From Streptomyces sp. R302 (lineage in GTDB: Bacteria > Actinomycetota > Actinomycetes > Streptomycetales > Streptomycetaceae): a stretch of 64,000 bases of DNA. This document shows positions 39,399-48,074 of this stretch, one piece after another. Where the stretch lies: NCBI RefSeq assembly GCF_012927245.1, contig NZ_JABBGE010000008.1:310001-374000 (forward strand), in the 5' to 3' direction. How positions within the stretch are numbered: position 1 is the first letter of the stretch; the number at the start of each line of letters is the position of its first letter. The notes beneath the pieces were generated by a model. The model saw only the letters and a list, made by a program, of their open reading frames with translations, did not search any database and had not been told where the DNA came from. The position numbers and the translations under genes were made by a program.

Positions 39399-41537
39399 GT
39401 GAGCAGCGAGAAGGGGAACGGGGAGAGCGGCGAGGGGCCCGAGCAGCTTGCGCTCATCCGGGAGACCGTGCGGAAGGCGAAGGTGCCGAAGGCGAAGCCT
39501 CGGACGTGGCGGGGGGCCGCGCTCGCCAAGGAGCTGCCGGTCGCGCGGGTGGTGGTGAACAAGGGGGTGCTGCACCTCGACCAGTTCTTCGACTACGCGG
39601 TGCCCGAGGAGCTCGACGAGGTCGCGCGGCCGGGTGTGCGGGTGCGGGTGCGGTTCGGGGCCGGTTCGGGGCAGGTGCGGGGCGGGCGTCGGGAGGGCGG
39701 GCGGCTGATCGACGGGTTCCTCGTCGAGCGGCGGGCCGTGTCCGACTACTCCGGGCCGCTGGCCGCGCTCGCCGACGTCGTGTCGCCCGAGCCGGTGCTC
39801 GGGCCCGAGCTGCTCGCGCTCGCGCGGGCCGTGGCCGACCGGTACGCGGGCAGCCTCGCCGACGTGCTGCAGCTCGCCGTGCCGCCGCGCAACGCCGCCG
39901 CCGAGCGGCGGGCCTCGCCCGCGCCGCTGCCGGCGCCCGGGCCGCCGGAGCCGGGCACCTGGGGGCGGTACGAGCAGGGGCCGGCGTTCCTGGAGTCGCT
40001 GGCGCGCGGCGGGACGCCCCGGGCGGTCTGGACGGCACTGCCGGGGCCGCACTGGGCCGAGGAGATCGCCCGCGCGGTCGCCGCCACGCTCGCCTCCGGG
40101 CGCGGCGCCCTCGTCGTCGTGCCCGACGGGCGGGCCGTCGGCCGCGTCGACGCGGCGCTGACCGCCGTCCTGGGGGAGGGGCGGCACGCGGTGCTCACGG
40201 CCGAGGCCGGGCCCGAGAAGCGGTACGAGCAGTGGCTCGCCGTGCGGCGCGGCTCCGTGCGGGCCGTCGTCGGCACCCGAGCCGCCATGTTCGCGCCCGT
40301 CCGGGACCTGGGCCTCGTCGTCATCTGGGACGACGGCGACGGCAGCCACAGTGACCCGCACGCCCCGCAGCCGCACGCCCGCGAGGTGCTGCTGCTGCGC
40401 GCCGCGCACGACCGGTGCGCCTTCCTGCTCGGCGCCACCGGCTGCACCGTGGAGGCCGCGCAGCTCGTCGAGTCCGGCTGGGCCCGGCCGCTCGCCGCGA
40501 GCCGCGAGGAGGTGCGCAGGGCCGCGCCCCGGGTGCGTACCGTCGGCGACGACCTGCTCGCCAGGGACGGGGCCGCCCGGGCCGCCCGGCTGCCGTCGCT
40601 CGCCTGGGAGACCCTGCGGGACGGGCTGCGCGCCGGACCGGTGCTGATCCAGGTGCCCCGGCGGGGGTACGTGCCCCGGCTCGCCTGCCAGCAGTGCCGG
40701 ACGCCCGCCCGCTGCCGGCACTGCGCCGGGCCGCTCGAAGCCCCCGACCAGCGCGAGCTGCACTGCGGCTGGTGCGGGCGCGAGGCCCCCGACTGGCACT
40801 GCGAGGCGTGCGGCTCGACCCGGCTGCGCGCCCAGGTCGTCGGCGCCCGCAGGACCGCGGAGGAGCTGGGCCGGGCCTTCCCCGCCGTACCGGTACGCAC
40901 CTCCGGCCGCGATCACGTCCTGGACCGGGTCCCGGACCGCCCCGCCCTCGTCGTCTCCACCCCCGGCGCCGAACCGGTCGCCGACGGCGGCTACGCGGCG
41001 GCGCTGCTGCTCGACGGCTGGGCCCTGCTCGGCCGCCCCGACCTGCGGGCCGGCGAGGAGGCGCTGCGCCGCTGGATGGACGCGGCCTCGCTGGTCAGGG
41101 GGCAGGCGGACGGCGGCACCGTGGTGGTGGTCGCCGAGCCGACGCTGCGGCCCGTGCAGGCGCTCGTCCGCTGGGACCCCGTCGGGCACGCCCAGCGGGA
41201 GCTGGCCGAGCGGGCCGAGCTGGGCTTCCCGCCGGTCTCCCGGATGGCCGCGGTCACCGGGCCGCCCGAGTCGGTGGCGACCTTCCTCGCGGGCGCCGCG
41301 CTGCCCATGGACGCGGAGGTCCTCGGGCCGGTGCCGCTGCCGGTGGTCCGCCCGGGGTCCGTCCGCCGGCCCGGCGACCCGCCGCCCGGCGAGCAGTGGG
41401 ACCGGGCGCTCGTCCGGGTCCCGCCGGGCAGTGGCGCGGCGCTCGCGCAGGCCCTCAAGCGCGCCCGGGCGAGCCGTCAGGCGCGCGGCACCGGCGACCC
41501 CGTCTGGGTCAGGGTGGATCCGCCGGACATCGGCTGA
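39399..41537 (+). CDS. priA: PriA-like primosomal protein lacking helicase motifs
   Basis: A 712-residue PriA homologue. The N-terminal DNA-binding domain (ARVVVNKGVLHLDQFFDYAVPEEL) and the cysteine zinc region (CQQCRTPARCRHC, LHCGWCGREAPDWHCEAC) are intact. The helicase motifs are not: at Walker A the sequence is VWTALPGPHWAEE instead of GxTGSGKT, and the DEAH position reads VIWDDGDGS. Actinobacterial PriA proteins are known to lack helicase motifs, so this is family-typical rather than mutational. Base composition has more GCG/CGG codons than its neighbours. It probably marks restart sites for the DnaB loader without unwinding. Confidence 0.9.
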   Translation: MSSEKGNGESGEGPEQLALIRETVRKAKVPKAKPRTWRGAALAKELPVARVVVNKGVLHLDQFFDYAVPEELDEVARPGVRVRVRFGAGSGQVRGGRREGGRLIDGFLVERRAVSDYSGPLAALADVVSPEPVLGPELLALARAVADRYAGSLADVLQLAVPPRNAAAERRASPAPLPAPGPPEPGTWGRYEQGPAFLESLARGGTPRAVWTALPGPHWAEEIARAVAATLASGRGALVVVPDGRAVGRVDAALTAVLGEGRHAVLTAEAGPEKRYEQWLAVRRGSVRAVVGTRAAMFAPVRDLGLVVIWDDGDGSHSDPHAPQPHAREVLLLRAAHDRCAFLLGATGCTVEAAQLVESGWARPLAASREEVRRAAPRVRTVGDDLLARDGAARAARLPSLAWETLRDGLRAGPVLIQVPRRGYVPRLACQQCRTPARCRHCAGPLEAPDQRELHCGWCGREAPDWHCEACGSTRLRAQVVGARRTAEELGRAFPAVPVRTSGRDHVLDRVPDRPALVVSTPGAEPVADGGYAAALLLDGWALLGRPDLRAGEEALRRWMDAASLVRGQADGGTVVVVAEPTLRPVQALVRWDPVGHAQRELAERAELGFPPVSRMAAVTGPPESVATFLAGAALPMDAEVLGPVPLPVVRPGSVRRPGDPPPGEQWDRALVRVPPGSGAALAQALKRARASRQARGTGDPVWVRVDPPDIG

Positions 41538-41614
41538 CGGACGACGGAGCGGACACGACGACGGCCGCCGCCCTCTTCGGCAGGGTGCGGCGGCCGGTCG
41601 TCGGCTCCGCGCGG

Positions 41615-42133
41615 TCAGCCGTTGCGCGGGCTGGGGAAGGCGGGGGAGCGGGGCTCCTCGCGGAGGGCGGCGCTGCCCGAGGTGGGCTGCGGCGGCATGC
41701 TGCGGGCGGCGGGCACCGACGGCAGGGTGCGGGTCACGCCCGGCTCGGCGCCGTGCTGCTCCGGCTCCACCGCGGGCTGCTGGGGCGCCCGGCGGGCACC
41801 GTAACGGCGGTGGACGGCCTGCTTGGTGACACCCAGCGCGGAACCGACGGCGTCCCAGGAGAACCCGAGGGAGCGGTCGAACTCGACGGCCGCGGTCACC
41901 AGGGTCTCGACGCTGTCGCGGAGCTCCTGGGCGAGCCGAACGGTGGGGGCGGGGGCGCGGCCGTAGACGACGAAGCCCGTGGACGGGCCGGAGCGGCGAG
42001 GGCGGTAGACATTGCCCAGCTGGGCCGTGAGCGTGCGCAGTGCGTCCACCTGCCGCCGGACCCGCTCGATGTCCCGCACCAACAGGTGCAGACTCGCCCG
42101 GGCTTGGGCGTCGTGGGTTGCGTGGTCGGCCAT
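41615..42133 (-). CDS. Small HTH protein of unknown function
   Basis: A 172-residue protein. Residues 1-60 form an amphipathic helical region (MADHATHDAQARASLHLLVRDIERV). An HTH-like segment follows (about 92-110: FSWDAVGSALGVTKQAVHRRYG), similar to MerR/sigma-like recognition helices, and the C-terminal 50 residues are Pro/Ser-rich. ATG 42133 has GAGAGG upstream; a longer frame from 42202 has no such site. A dyad (42197-42214) lies in its promoter region and could be its own operator. Conserved in the priA-fmt interval of streptomycetes as far as I recall. Confidence 0.85.
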   Translation of the reverse strand: MADHATHDAQARASLHLLVRDIERVRRQVDALRTLTAQLGNVYRPRRSGPSTGFVVYGRAPAPTVRLAQELRDSVETLVTAAVEFDRSLGFSWDAVGSALGVTKQAVHRRYGARRAPQQPAVEPEQHGAEPGVTRTLPSVPAARSMPPQPTSGSAALREEPRSPAFPSPRNG

Positions 42134-42196
42134 GTGAAAGCCTCTCGAACCGGCGATGGAAGGGCGGGCGGCCGCAGGGGGACGGCAGCCCGATTC

Positions 42197-42214
42197 GGTC
42201 AATCTCTCTTGACC
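42197..42214. promoter_or_regulatory. Perfect dyad upstream of the HTH gene
   Basis: GGTCAA-TCTCTC-TTGACC is a 6-bp perfect inverted repeat with a 6-base spacer, 64 bases upstream of the HTH gene start. TTGACC could also be a -35. It lies within the 345-base gap to fmt, which otherwise contains a C-rich stretch (about 42290-42410) and a TAGACT -10 candidate for fmt at 42427-42432. Confidence 0.5.
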
Positions 42215-42478
42215 AACGCGCCACCGGGGCTTGGGTCACGCTGCGGGGGCGTACACGCATATGCGCAGGGCGCTCACCGTCGCGCACGCCCCCTCCCTCC
42301 GCGCGCCGCCGTGCCCGTCCTCCCCGCCGTGCCCTCCCGGCCGTGCCTCCCCGCCGCGTCTTCCCCGCCGCGCCCTCCCCGGTCGGGGCCGTCTCGTCCC
42401 CCCGGGCCCGCGTCGGAGACAGCGCCTAGACTGGTGCGTCGCTCGCAACGCCCCCGGACAGACAGGCAGTCGCCACCC

Positions 42479-43411
42479 ATGAAGCTGGTCTTCGCAGGCA
42501 CCCCCGAGGTCGCCGTTCCCGCCCTGGACGCTCTGCTCGCCTCGGGCCGGCACGAGGTGGCGGCCGTGGTCACCCGGCCGGACGCGCCCGCGGGGCGCGG
42601 GCGGCGGCTCGTGGCCAGTCCGGTCGCGCAGCGGGCCGAGGAGGAGGGCATCGAGATCCTGCGGCCGGCCCACCCGCGCGACGAGGACTTCCTCGCCCGG
42701 CTGCGCGAGATCGCCCCCGACTGCTGCCCGGTCGTCGCCTACGGCGCGCTGCTGCCGCAGAAGGCCCTCGACATCCCGGCGCACGGCTGGGTCAACCTGC
42801 ACTTCTCCCTCCTCCCGGCCTGGCGCGGCGCCGCCCCCGTCCAGCACGCGGTGATGGCGGGCGACGAGGTGACCGGGGCGAGCACCTTCCAGATCGAGAA
42901 GGGCCTCGACTCCGGGCCGGTCTACGGCGTGATCACCGAGGAGATCCGCCCCACCGACACCAGCGGCGACCTGCTCACCCGGCTCGCCTTCGCGGGCGCC
43001 GGGCTGCTCTCGGCGACCATGGACGGCATCGAGGACGGCACCCTGAAGGCCGTCCCGCAGCCCGCCGACGGCATCACCCTCGCCCCGAAGATCGAGGTCG
43101 AGGACGCCCACGTCGACTTCGCCGCGCCCGCCCTCCGGGTCGACCGGGTGATCCGCGGCTGCACCCCGGCCCCCGGCGCCTGGACCCTCTTCCGCGGCGA
43201 GCGCCTGAAGCTGATCCAGGCGGCCCCGGTCCCGGACCGTACCGACCTCGCCCCCGGCGAGCTCGCGGTCGGCAAGAACAACGTGTTCGCCGGCACCGGC
43301 TCGTACGCCGTCGAGCTGCTCTGGGTCCAGCCGCAGGGCAAGAAGCCCATGAAGGCCGCCGACTGGGCCCGCGGCGTCCGCATCGCCCCGGGCGAGCGCC
43401 TGGGCGCGTGA
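42479..43411 (+). CDS. fmt: Methionyl-tRNA formyltransferase
   Basis: A 310-residue enzyme that formylates initiator Met-tRNA. The N-terminal catalytic domain starts MKLVFAGTPEVAVPALDALL and has the signature HFSLLPAWRGAAPVQHAV, with the catalytic Asn-His-Asp region represented by NLHFS and KGLDSGPVYG. The C-terminal OB-like domain (about 210-305) binds the acceptor stem. The promoter -10 candidate TAGACT is about 50 bases upstream. Its TGA overlaps the GTG of the next gene. Confidence 0.96.
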   Translation: MKLVFAGTPEVAVPALDALLASGRHEVAAVVTRPDAPAGRGRRLVASPVAQRAEEEGIEILRPAHPRDEDFLARLREIAPDCCPVVAYGALLPQKALDIPAHGWVNLHFSLLPAWRGAAPVQHAVMAGDEVTGASTFQIEKGLDSGPVYGVITEEIRPTDTSGDLLTRLAFAGAGLLSATMDGIEDGTLKAVPQPADGITLAPKIEVEDAHVDFAAPALRVDRVIRGCTPAPGAWTLFRGERLKLIQAAPVPDRTDLAPGELAVGKNNVFAGTGSYAVELLWVQPQGKKPMKAADWARGVRIAPGERLGA

Positions 43412-43746
43412 CCCCGCTGCCGCTTCCCGAGGGGCCGTGGGACGCCTGGGAGCCGCGCCGCTTCGACGGCAGCCGGCTCACCCTGGTCGCCGGGTACGAC
43501 CTCACGCACCACCACGGCCTGGAGGCGGAGCTCGTGGACGTCTCGTACGTCCGGTGCCCGACGGGCTTCATGGACCCCGTCTTCCGCGAGCCCACGGCGG
43601 TGGAACGGGCCGAGGTCGTCCGGAGCACCGGCGAGGAGCCGCCGGTGCTCCTCGCCTTCGAGGCGGACGGCGGCGGCACCGCGCCCGTCCCCTGCCTGAT
43701 CGCCGCCGAGGACTGGACGATCCGCCAGGGGCGTTTTCCCCGGTAG
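43408..43746 (+). CDS. Conserved hypothetical protein in the fmt-rsmB operon
   Basis: A 112-residue soluble protein, translation-coupled to fmt (GTGA). It shows a mixed alpha/beta composition with segments such as RFDGSRLTLVAGYDLTHHHGLEAELVDVSYV and VLLAFEADGGGTAPVPCLIAAEDW. Charged and Trp-containing segments argue for a folded protein. No family is recognised and no catalytic motif is apparent. The operon context (fmt, rsmB) suggests translation-related expression, which is only contextual. Confidence 0.75.
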   Translation: MTPLPLPEGPWDAWEPRRFDGSRLTLVAGYDLTHHHGLEAELVDVSYVRCPTGFMDPVFREPTAVERAEVVRSTGEEPPVLLAFEADGGGTAPVPCLIAAEDWTIRQGRFPR

Positions 43747-43804
43747 CGGCGCGCGGACGTAGGCTGGGTGGGTTCGACCCCTCATTTCGTCACGCGGAGC
43801 ACCT

Positions 43805-45217
43805 TTGAGCGAGCAGGCACGTCGCCGTCCCCCCAAGCCCCACCGCCGGCCCAAGAAGGATCCCGTGCGGATGCTCGCCTTCGAGGTGCTCCGGGCGGTC
43901 GACGAGCGGGACGCGTACGCCAACCTCGTGCTGCCCCCGCTGCTGCGCAAGGCGCGGGAGAAGGAGGGCTTCGAGGCGCGGGACGCGGCCCTCGCGACCG
44001 AGCTGGTCTACGGGACGCTGCGCCGGCAGGGCACGTACGACGCGATCATCGCGGCCTGCGTCGACCGGCCGCTGCGCGAGGTCGACCCGCCGGTCCTGGA
44101 CGTGCTGTCGCTCGGCGCGCACCAGCTGCTCGGGACCCGGATCCCGCCGCACGCCGCCGTCTCCGCCACCGTCGAGCTGGCCCGCGCGGTGCTCGGCGAG
44201 GGCCGCGCCAAGTTCGTCAACGCCGTGCTGCGGAAGATCACGCGGCAGGACCTCGACGCCTGGCTGGCCGAGGTCGCCCCGCCGTACGAGAAGGACGCCG
44301 AGGACCACCTCGCCGTCGTGCACTCCCACCCCCGCTGGGTGGTCTCCGCGCTCTGGGACGCGCTCGGCGGCGGCCGGGCCGGCATCGAGGCGCTCCTGGA
44401 GGCCGACAACGAGCGGCCCGAGGTCACCCTCGTCGCCCGCCCCGGCCGGTCCACCGTCGAGGAGCTGGCCGGGGCCGCGGAGACCGAGCCGGGCCGCTGG
44501 TCCCCCTACGCCCTGCGGCTCACCGAGGGCGGCGAGCCCGGTGCCCTGGAGGCCGTCCGGGACGGCCGGGCCGGCGTCCAGGACGAGGGCAGCCAGCTCG
44601 TCGCGATCGCGCTGGCCAACGCGCCCTTGGAGGGCCCCGACACGCGCTGGCTCGACGGCTGCGCGGGCCCCGGCGGCAAGGCCGCCCTGCTCGGCGCGCT
44701 GGCCGCCGAGCGCGGCGCCGCCCTGCTCGCCTCCGAGAAGCAGCCGCACCGCGCCCGGCTCGTCGAGCGCGCCCTCGCCGGCAACCCCGGCCCGTACCAG
44801 GTCATCGCAGCCGACGGCACCCGCCCGCCGTGGCGCGAGGGCTCCTTCGACCGGGTCCTCGTCGACGTGCCCTGCTCCGGGCTCGGCGCCCTGCGCCGCC
44901 GCCCGGAGGCCCGCTGGCGCCGCCGCCCCGAGGACCTCGACGGCTTCGCGCCGCTCCAGCGCGGGCTGCTCACCGAGGCGCTCAGGGCCGTCCGCGTCGG
45001 CGGAGTCGTCGGGTACGCGACCTGCTCGCCGCACCTCGCCGAGACCCGGGTCGTCGTGGACGACGTGCTGAAGAAGCTCGGGGGCGCCGAGCTGATCGAC
45101 GCCCGGCCGCTCTTCCCCGGTGTCGAGCGGCTCGGAGACGGTCCCGACGTCCAGCTGTGGCCGCATCTGCACGGTACGGACGCCATGTACCTGGCGCTGA
45201 TCCGCCGGACGGTCTGA
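43805..45217 (+). CDS. rsmB: 16S rRNA (cytosine-967-C5) methyltransferase RsmB
   Basis: A 470-residue methyltransferase. The N-terminal NusB-like domain (about 18-150: DAYANLVLPPLLRKA, FEARDAALATELVYGTLRRQG) precedes a Rossmann SAM domain with LDGCAGPGGKAALLGAL, DVPCSGLGALRRRPEARW (catalytic Cys) and GYATCSPHLAET (second Cys). The start is TTG at 43805, since CGGAG lies upstream and the family N-terminal region follows. It methylates C967 of 16S rRNA by analogy with E. coli. Confidence 0.94.
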   Translation: MSEQARRRPPKPHRRPKKDPVRMLAFEVLRAVDERDAYANLVLPPLLRKAREKEGFEARDAALATELVYGTLRRQGTYDAIIAACVDRPLREVDPPVLDVLSLGAHQLLGTRIPPHAAVSATVELARAVLGEGRAKFVNAVLRKITRQDLDAWLAEVAPPYEKDAEDHLAVVHSHPRWVVSALWDALGGGRAGIEALLEADNERPEVTLVARPGRSTVEELAGAAETEPGRWSPYALRLTEGGEPGALEAVRDGRAGVQDEGSQLVAIALANAPLEGPDTRWLDGCAGPGGKAALLGALAAERGAALLASEKQPHRARLVERALAGNPGPYQVIAADGTRPPWREGSFDRVLVDVPCSGLGALRRRPEARWRRRPEDLDGFAPLQRGLLTEALRAVRVGGVVGYATCSPHLAETRVVVDDVLKKLGGAELIDARPLFPGVERLGDGPDVQLWPHLHGTDAMYLALIRRTV

Positions 45218-45335
45218 CGGTTTCCACCGGACGACCTGACGGTTTGCGCTGGTCTGTACCAGTACGTCCGGTGTCGGCGGGGCCGCTCAACGGTTCGCGG
45301 CAAAGAAGTCCCCAAGAACGTGGCAGGCTTGGCTC

Positions 45336-46019
45336 ATGGCGCAGATCAATCCCAGCATCCTCTCCGCAGACTTCGCCCGCCTCGCGGACGAGGCCAAGGC
45401 CGTCGACGGGGCCGACTGGCTGCACGTCGACGTCATGGACAACCACTTCGTGCCCAACCTGACGCTGGGCGTGCCGATCGTCGAGTCGCTCAGCCGGGCG
45501 ACCGACATCCCCCTCGACTGTCATCTGATGATCGAGGACCCGGACCGCTGGGCGCCGCAGTACGTCGAAGCCGGCGCCGGCTCCGTGACCTTCCACGTCG
45601 AGGCGGCCGCCGCGCCGGTCCGGCTCGCCCGGGAGATCCGCGCCAAGGGCGCCAGGGCCTCCATGGCGCTCAAGCCGGCCACCCCCATCGAGCCCTTCGA
45701 GGACCTGCTCCCCGAGCTCGACATGCTGCTCATCATGACCGTCGAGCCCGGCTTCGGCGGCCAGGCCTTCCTCGACATCATGCTGCCCAAGATCCGCCGC
45801 ACCCGTGAGCTGATCTCCAAGCACGGCCTGGAAATGTGGCTCCAGGTCGACGGCGGGGTCTCCGAGGCGACCATCGAGCGCTGCGCCGAGGCGGGCGCCG
45901 ACGTCTTCGTGGCCGGCTCGGCGGTCTACGGCGCGGCCGATCCGGCCGCCGCGGTGGCCGCGCTGCGGGCCAGGGCGGACGCCGCCACGGCCGGTGCCGC
46001 CTGGGCATGTGGCCACTGA
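45336..46019 (+). CDS. rpe: Ribulose-phosphate 3-epimerase
   Basis: A 227-residue TIM-barrel epimerase interconverting ribulose 5-phosphate and xylulose 5-phosphate. NPSILSADFARL, WLHVDVMDNHFVPNLTLG, DCHLMIEDP and MTVEPGFGGQ give the metal-binding His/Asp set, and VDGGVSEATI the last catalytic Asp. The 118-base gap before it contains two CTGACGGTTT copies about 20 bases apart (45216-45250). The -10 is not clear. It is followed by the SorC-type regulator. Confidence 0.95.
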   Translation: MAQINPSILSADFARLADEAKAVDGADWLHVDVMDNHFVPNLTLGVPIVESLSRATDIPLDCHLMIEDPDRWAPQYVEAGAGSVTFHVEAAAAPVRLAREIRAKGARASMALKPATPIEPFEDLLPELDMLLIMTVEPGFGGQAFLDIMLPKIRRTRELISKHGLEMWLQVDGGVSEATIERCAEAGADVFVAGSAVYGAADPAAAVAALRARADAATAGAAWACGH

Positions 46020-46164
46020 GCCTCCGGCTGGTGAACGCGGTCCGACGGGCCGCCGACAGGACTGATCAAGGCTCGCCGTTTCTGACAGGATGAACAGCGG
46101 GTCCAGAGTGTGAACGAACACGGATCGTGGACAGCGGTGCGTGAACAGCAGTGAGGAGATCGCG

Positions 46165-47205
46165 GTGGCGGGAATGTCGGCGGGACGGTCGGCCCTGCGG
46201 ATGGGCCCCGCGGAGCTGGTGCAGGCGGCGGCCATGGCGCGCCGCTTCTACCTGGAGGGGAAGTCCAAGATCCAGATCGCCGAGGAGTTCGGCGTGAGCC
46301 GCTTCAAGGTGGCCCGGGTCCTGGAGACCGCTCTGGAGCGGGATCTCGTACGCATCGAGATCCGGGTACCGGCCGAGCTGGACGCCGAACGTTCCGACGC
46401 GCTGCGCGCCCGTTACGGGCTCCGCCACGCCGTCGTCGTCGAGTCCCCGGCCGAGGACGACGAGTCGCCCGACCCGGAGAACCTCGGGGAGGTCGCCGCC
46501 GACCTCCTCGGCGAGCTCGTCACCGAGGGCGACGTCCTCGGCCTGGCCTGGGGCCGCTCGACCATCCACATGGCGGCCGCCCTCGACCGGCTGCCCCCGT
46601 GCACGGTCGTCCAGCTCACCGGCGTGTACGACGCGGGGACCGCCGAGCGCGGCTCGGTCGAGGCGGTCCGGCGCGCCGCCCAGGTCTCCGGCGGCGAGGC
46701 CCACCCCATCTACGCGCCCATGCTGCTGCCCGACCCGGCCACCGCCGCCGCGCTGCGCAACCAGACCGGCATCGCCCGCGCCTTCGAGTACTTCGACAAG
46801 GTCACCGTCGCCTGCGTCTCCATCGGCTCCTGGGAGCCGGGCATCTCGACCGTCCACGACATGCTCACCGAGGAGGAGCGCGCCCACTACGCCACCCTCG
46901 GCGTGGCCGCCGAGATGTCCGCGCACCTCTTCGACTCCGAGGGCCGCCGGGTCGGCCGCGACCTCGGCGAGCGGTGCATCACCGTCGAGGCGGACCGGCT
47001 GCGCCGGATCCCCGAGGTCGTCGCCATCGCGGGCGGCCAGCGCAAGGCGGCGGCGATCGGCGCGGTGCTCCGCTCCGGCCTCGTCACCAGCCTCGTCACC
47101 GACCGCTCGGCCGCCGACTACCTGCTCACCGAGTTCAGCCCGGGCCCGCGCCCGGCCCTCGACCGCAAGGACCCGGACACGGGCACGGGCACCGAGGGCC
47201 GCTGA
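46165..47205 (+). CDS. SorC/DeoR-type sugar-binding transcriptional regulator
   Basis: A 346-residue regulator. The HTH (about 20-60: AAMARRFYLEGKSKIQIAEEFGVSRFKVARVLE) is followed by a sugar-phosphate-binding domain (about 80-330) with LGLAWGRSTIHMAAALDRLP, TVVQLTGVYDAGTAERGSVEAV and VAIAGGQRKAAAIGAVLRSG. SorC proteins bind phosphosugars and are activators or repressors. GTG 46165 is chosen for GAGGAG six bases upstream; an in-frame GTG at 46141 has none. CTGACA (46082) with CAGAGT (46104) is a possible promoter. It stands after rpe; a link to pentose metabolism is plausible but unproven. Confidence 0.88.
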   Translation: MAGMSAGRSALRMGPAELVQAAAMARRFYLEGKSKIQIAEEFGVSRFKVARVLETALERDLVRIEIRVPAELDAERSDALRARYGLRHAVVVESPAEDDESPDPENLGEVAADLLGELVTEGDVLGLAWGRSTIHMAAALDRLPPCTVVQLTGVYDAGTAERGSVEAVRRAAQVSGGEAHPIYAPMLLPDPATAAALRNQTGIARAFEYFDKVTVACVSIGSWEPGISTVHDMLTEEERAHYATLGVAAEMSAHLFDSEGRRVGRDLGERCITVEADRLRRIPEVVAIAGGQRKAAAIGAVLRSGLVTSLVTDRSAADYLLTEFSPGPRPALDRKDPDTGTGTEGR

Positions 47206-47219
47206 GCCCGGCAGCCACA

Positions 47220-47259
47220 CCGGAGGGCGCCGACCGAGGGCACGGTCGGCGCCCTCCGG
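47220..47259 (+). terminator. Terminator after the SorC-type regulator
   Basis: A perfect 17-bp stem (CCGGAGGGCGCCGACCG and complement) with a 6-base loop AGGGCA starts 14 bases after the stop codon. Confidence 0.9.
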
Positions 47260-47325
47260 CGTACCCGGACGTGTCCCCGGGCGCGTCCCCGGGCCGGACC
47301 GGGCGGCCGGTGACAGCATCGGGGC

Positions 47326-47763
47326 ATGATCGCTCGCTGCCTCCGGCCGGGGCTCGCCGTCCTGGCCGGGCTGACCCTGCTCCTCACCGGCTGCTCCTCC
47401 GGGACCGCCACGCCGACCGCCACCGCGGCCCCGTCCCGTACCGCCGCGACGGTGGCCTCCGCGCCCGTCTCGGACCTCCCCACCGTCCGGGAGTCGGAGC
47501 TGCCGCCCGAGGCGCGCCGGACCCTCGCGCTGATCCGGGCCGGCGGACCCTTCCCGTACGGCAAGGACGGCAGCGTCTTCTCGAACTTCGAGCGGATCCT
47601 GCCGCCGAGGAAGCGCGGCTACTACCACGAGTACACCGTCCGCACCCCCGGCGAACGCGACCGGGGCGCGCGCCGGATCGTCACCGGCGGGGACGGCGAG
47701 CGGTACTACACCGACGACCACTACGAGAGCTTCCGGGAGGTGGTCGGCGATGAGGCTCGATGA
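47326..47763 (+). CDS. Lipoprotein guanyl-specific ribonuclease of the RNase Sa/barnase family
   Basis: A 145-residue protein. A signal peptide with lipobox LLLTGC (lipid Cys23) is followed by a Thr/Ala/Ser linker (24-50) and an RNase N1/Sa domain. Compared with RNase Sa of S. aureofaciens, LPPEARRTLALIRAGGPFPYGKDG and YYHEYTV (E102), RGARRIVTG (R117) and YTDDHYESF (H132) preserve the catalytic Glu-Arg-His set. The two cysteines that form the RNase Sa disulfide are missing and the protein is predicted to be lipid-anchored rather than freely secreted. The next gene overlaps by 14 bases and encodes barstar, so producer self-protection is built in. Confidence 0.92.
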   Translation: MIARCLRPGLAVLAGLTLLLTGCSSGTATPTATAAPSRTAATVASAPVSDLPTVRESELPPEARRTLALIRAGGPFPYGKDGSVFSNFERILPPRKRGYYHEYTVRTPGERDRGARRIVTGGDGERYYTDDHYESFREVVGDEAR

Positions 47764-48055
47764 CCCCGTCGTCCTCGATCTGCGCGGCGTCACCGACAAG
47801 GCGGGCTTCATGGACCGCTGCGCGGACGCGTTCGGCCTGCCGGACTGGTTCGGCCGCAACTGGGACGCGCTGGCGGAGAGCCTCGGCGACCTGCCCCGGC
47901 CCGTCGCCGTCGTGGTGACCCACTGGCAGGCCTACGCGCGGCGCGCCCCGCGCGACTGGGACCTCGCCCAGGAGGTGTTCGCGACGGCCGTCGAGGAGTC
48001 CGGCGAGCGGCTCTCGGTGCTGGTCGCCCTGGGAGGGGACGGGGCGGAGGAGTGA
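47750..48055 (+). CDS. Barstar-family ribonuclease inhibitor
   Basis: A 101-residue barstar homologue: VVLDLRGVTDKAGFMDRCADAFGLPDWFGRNWDALAESLGDL contains the FGRNWDALxDSL inhibitor face, with the acidic residues that occupy the RNase active site, followed by PVAVVVTHWQAYA. It overlaps the 3' end of the RNase gene by 14 bases, guaranteeing cotranslation. The inhibitor has no signal peptide, so it protects cytoplasmic RNA before export. Confidence 0.92.
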   Translation: MRLDDPVVLDLRGVTDKAGFMDRCADAFGLPDWFGRNWDALAESLGDLPRPVAVVVTHWQAYARRAPRDWDLAQEVFATAVEESGERLSVLVALGGDGAEE

Positions 48056-48074
48056 GGCCCGGCGCGTACACCGT

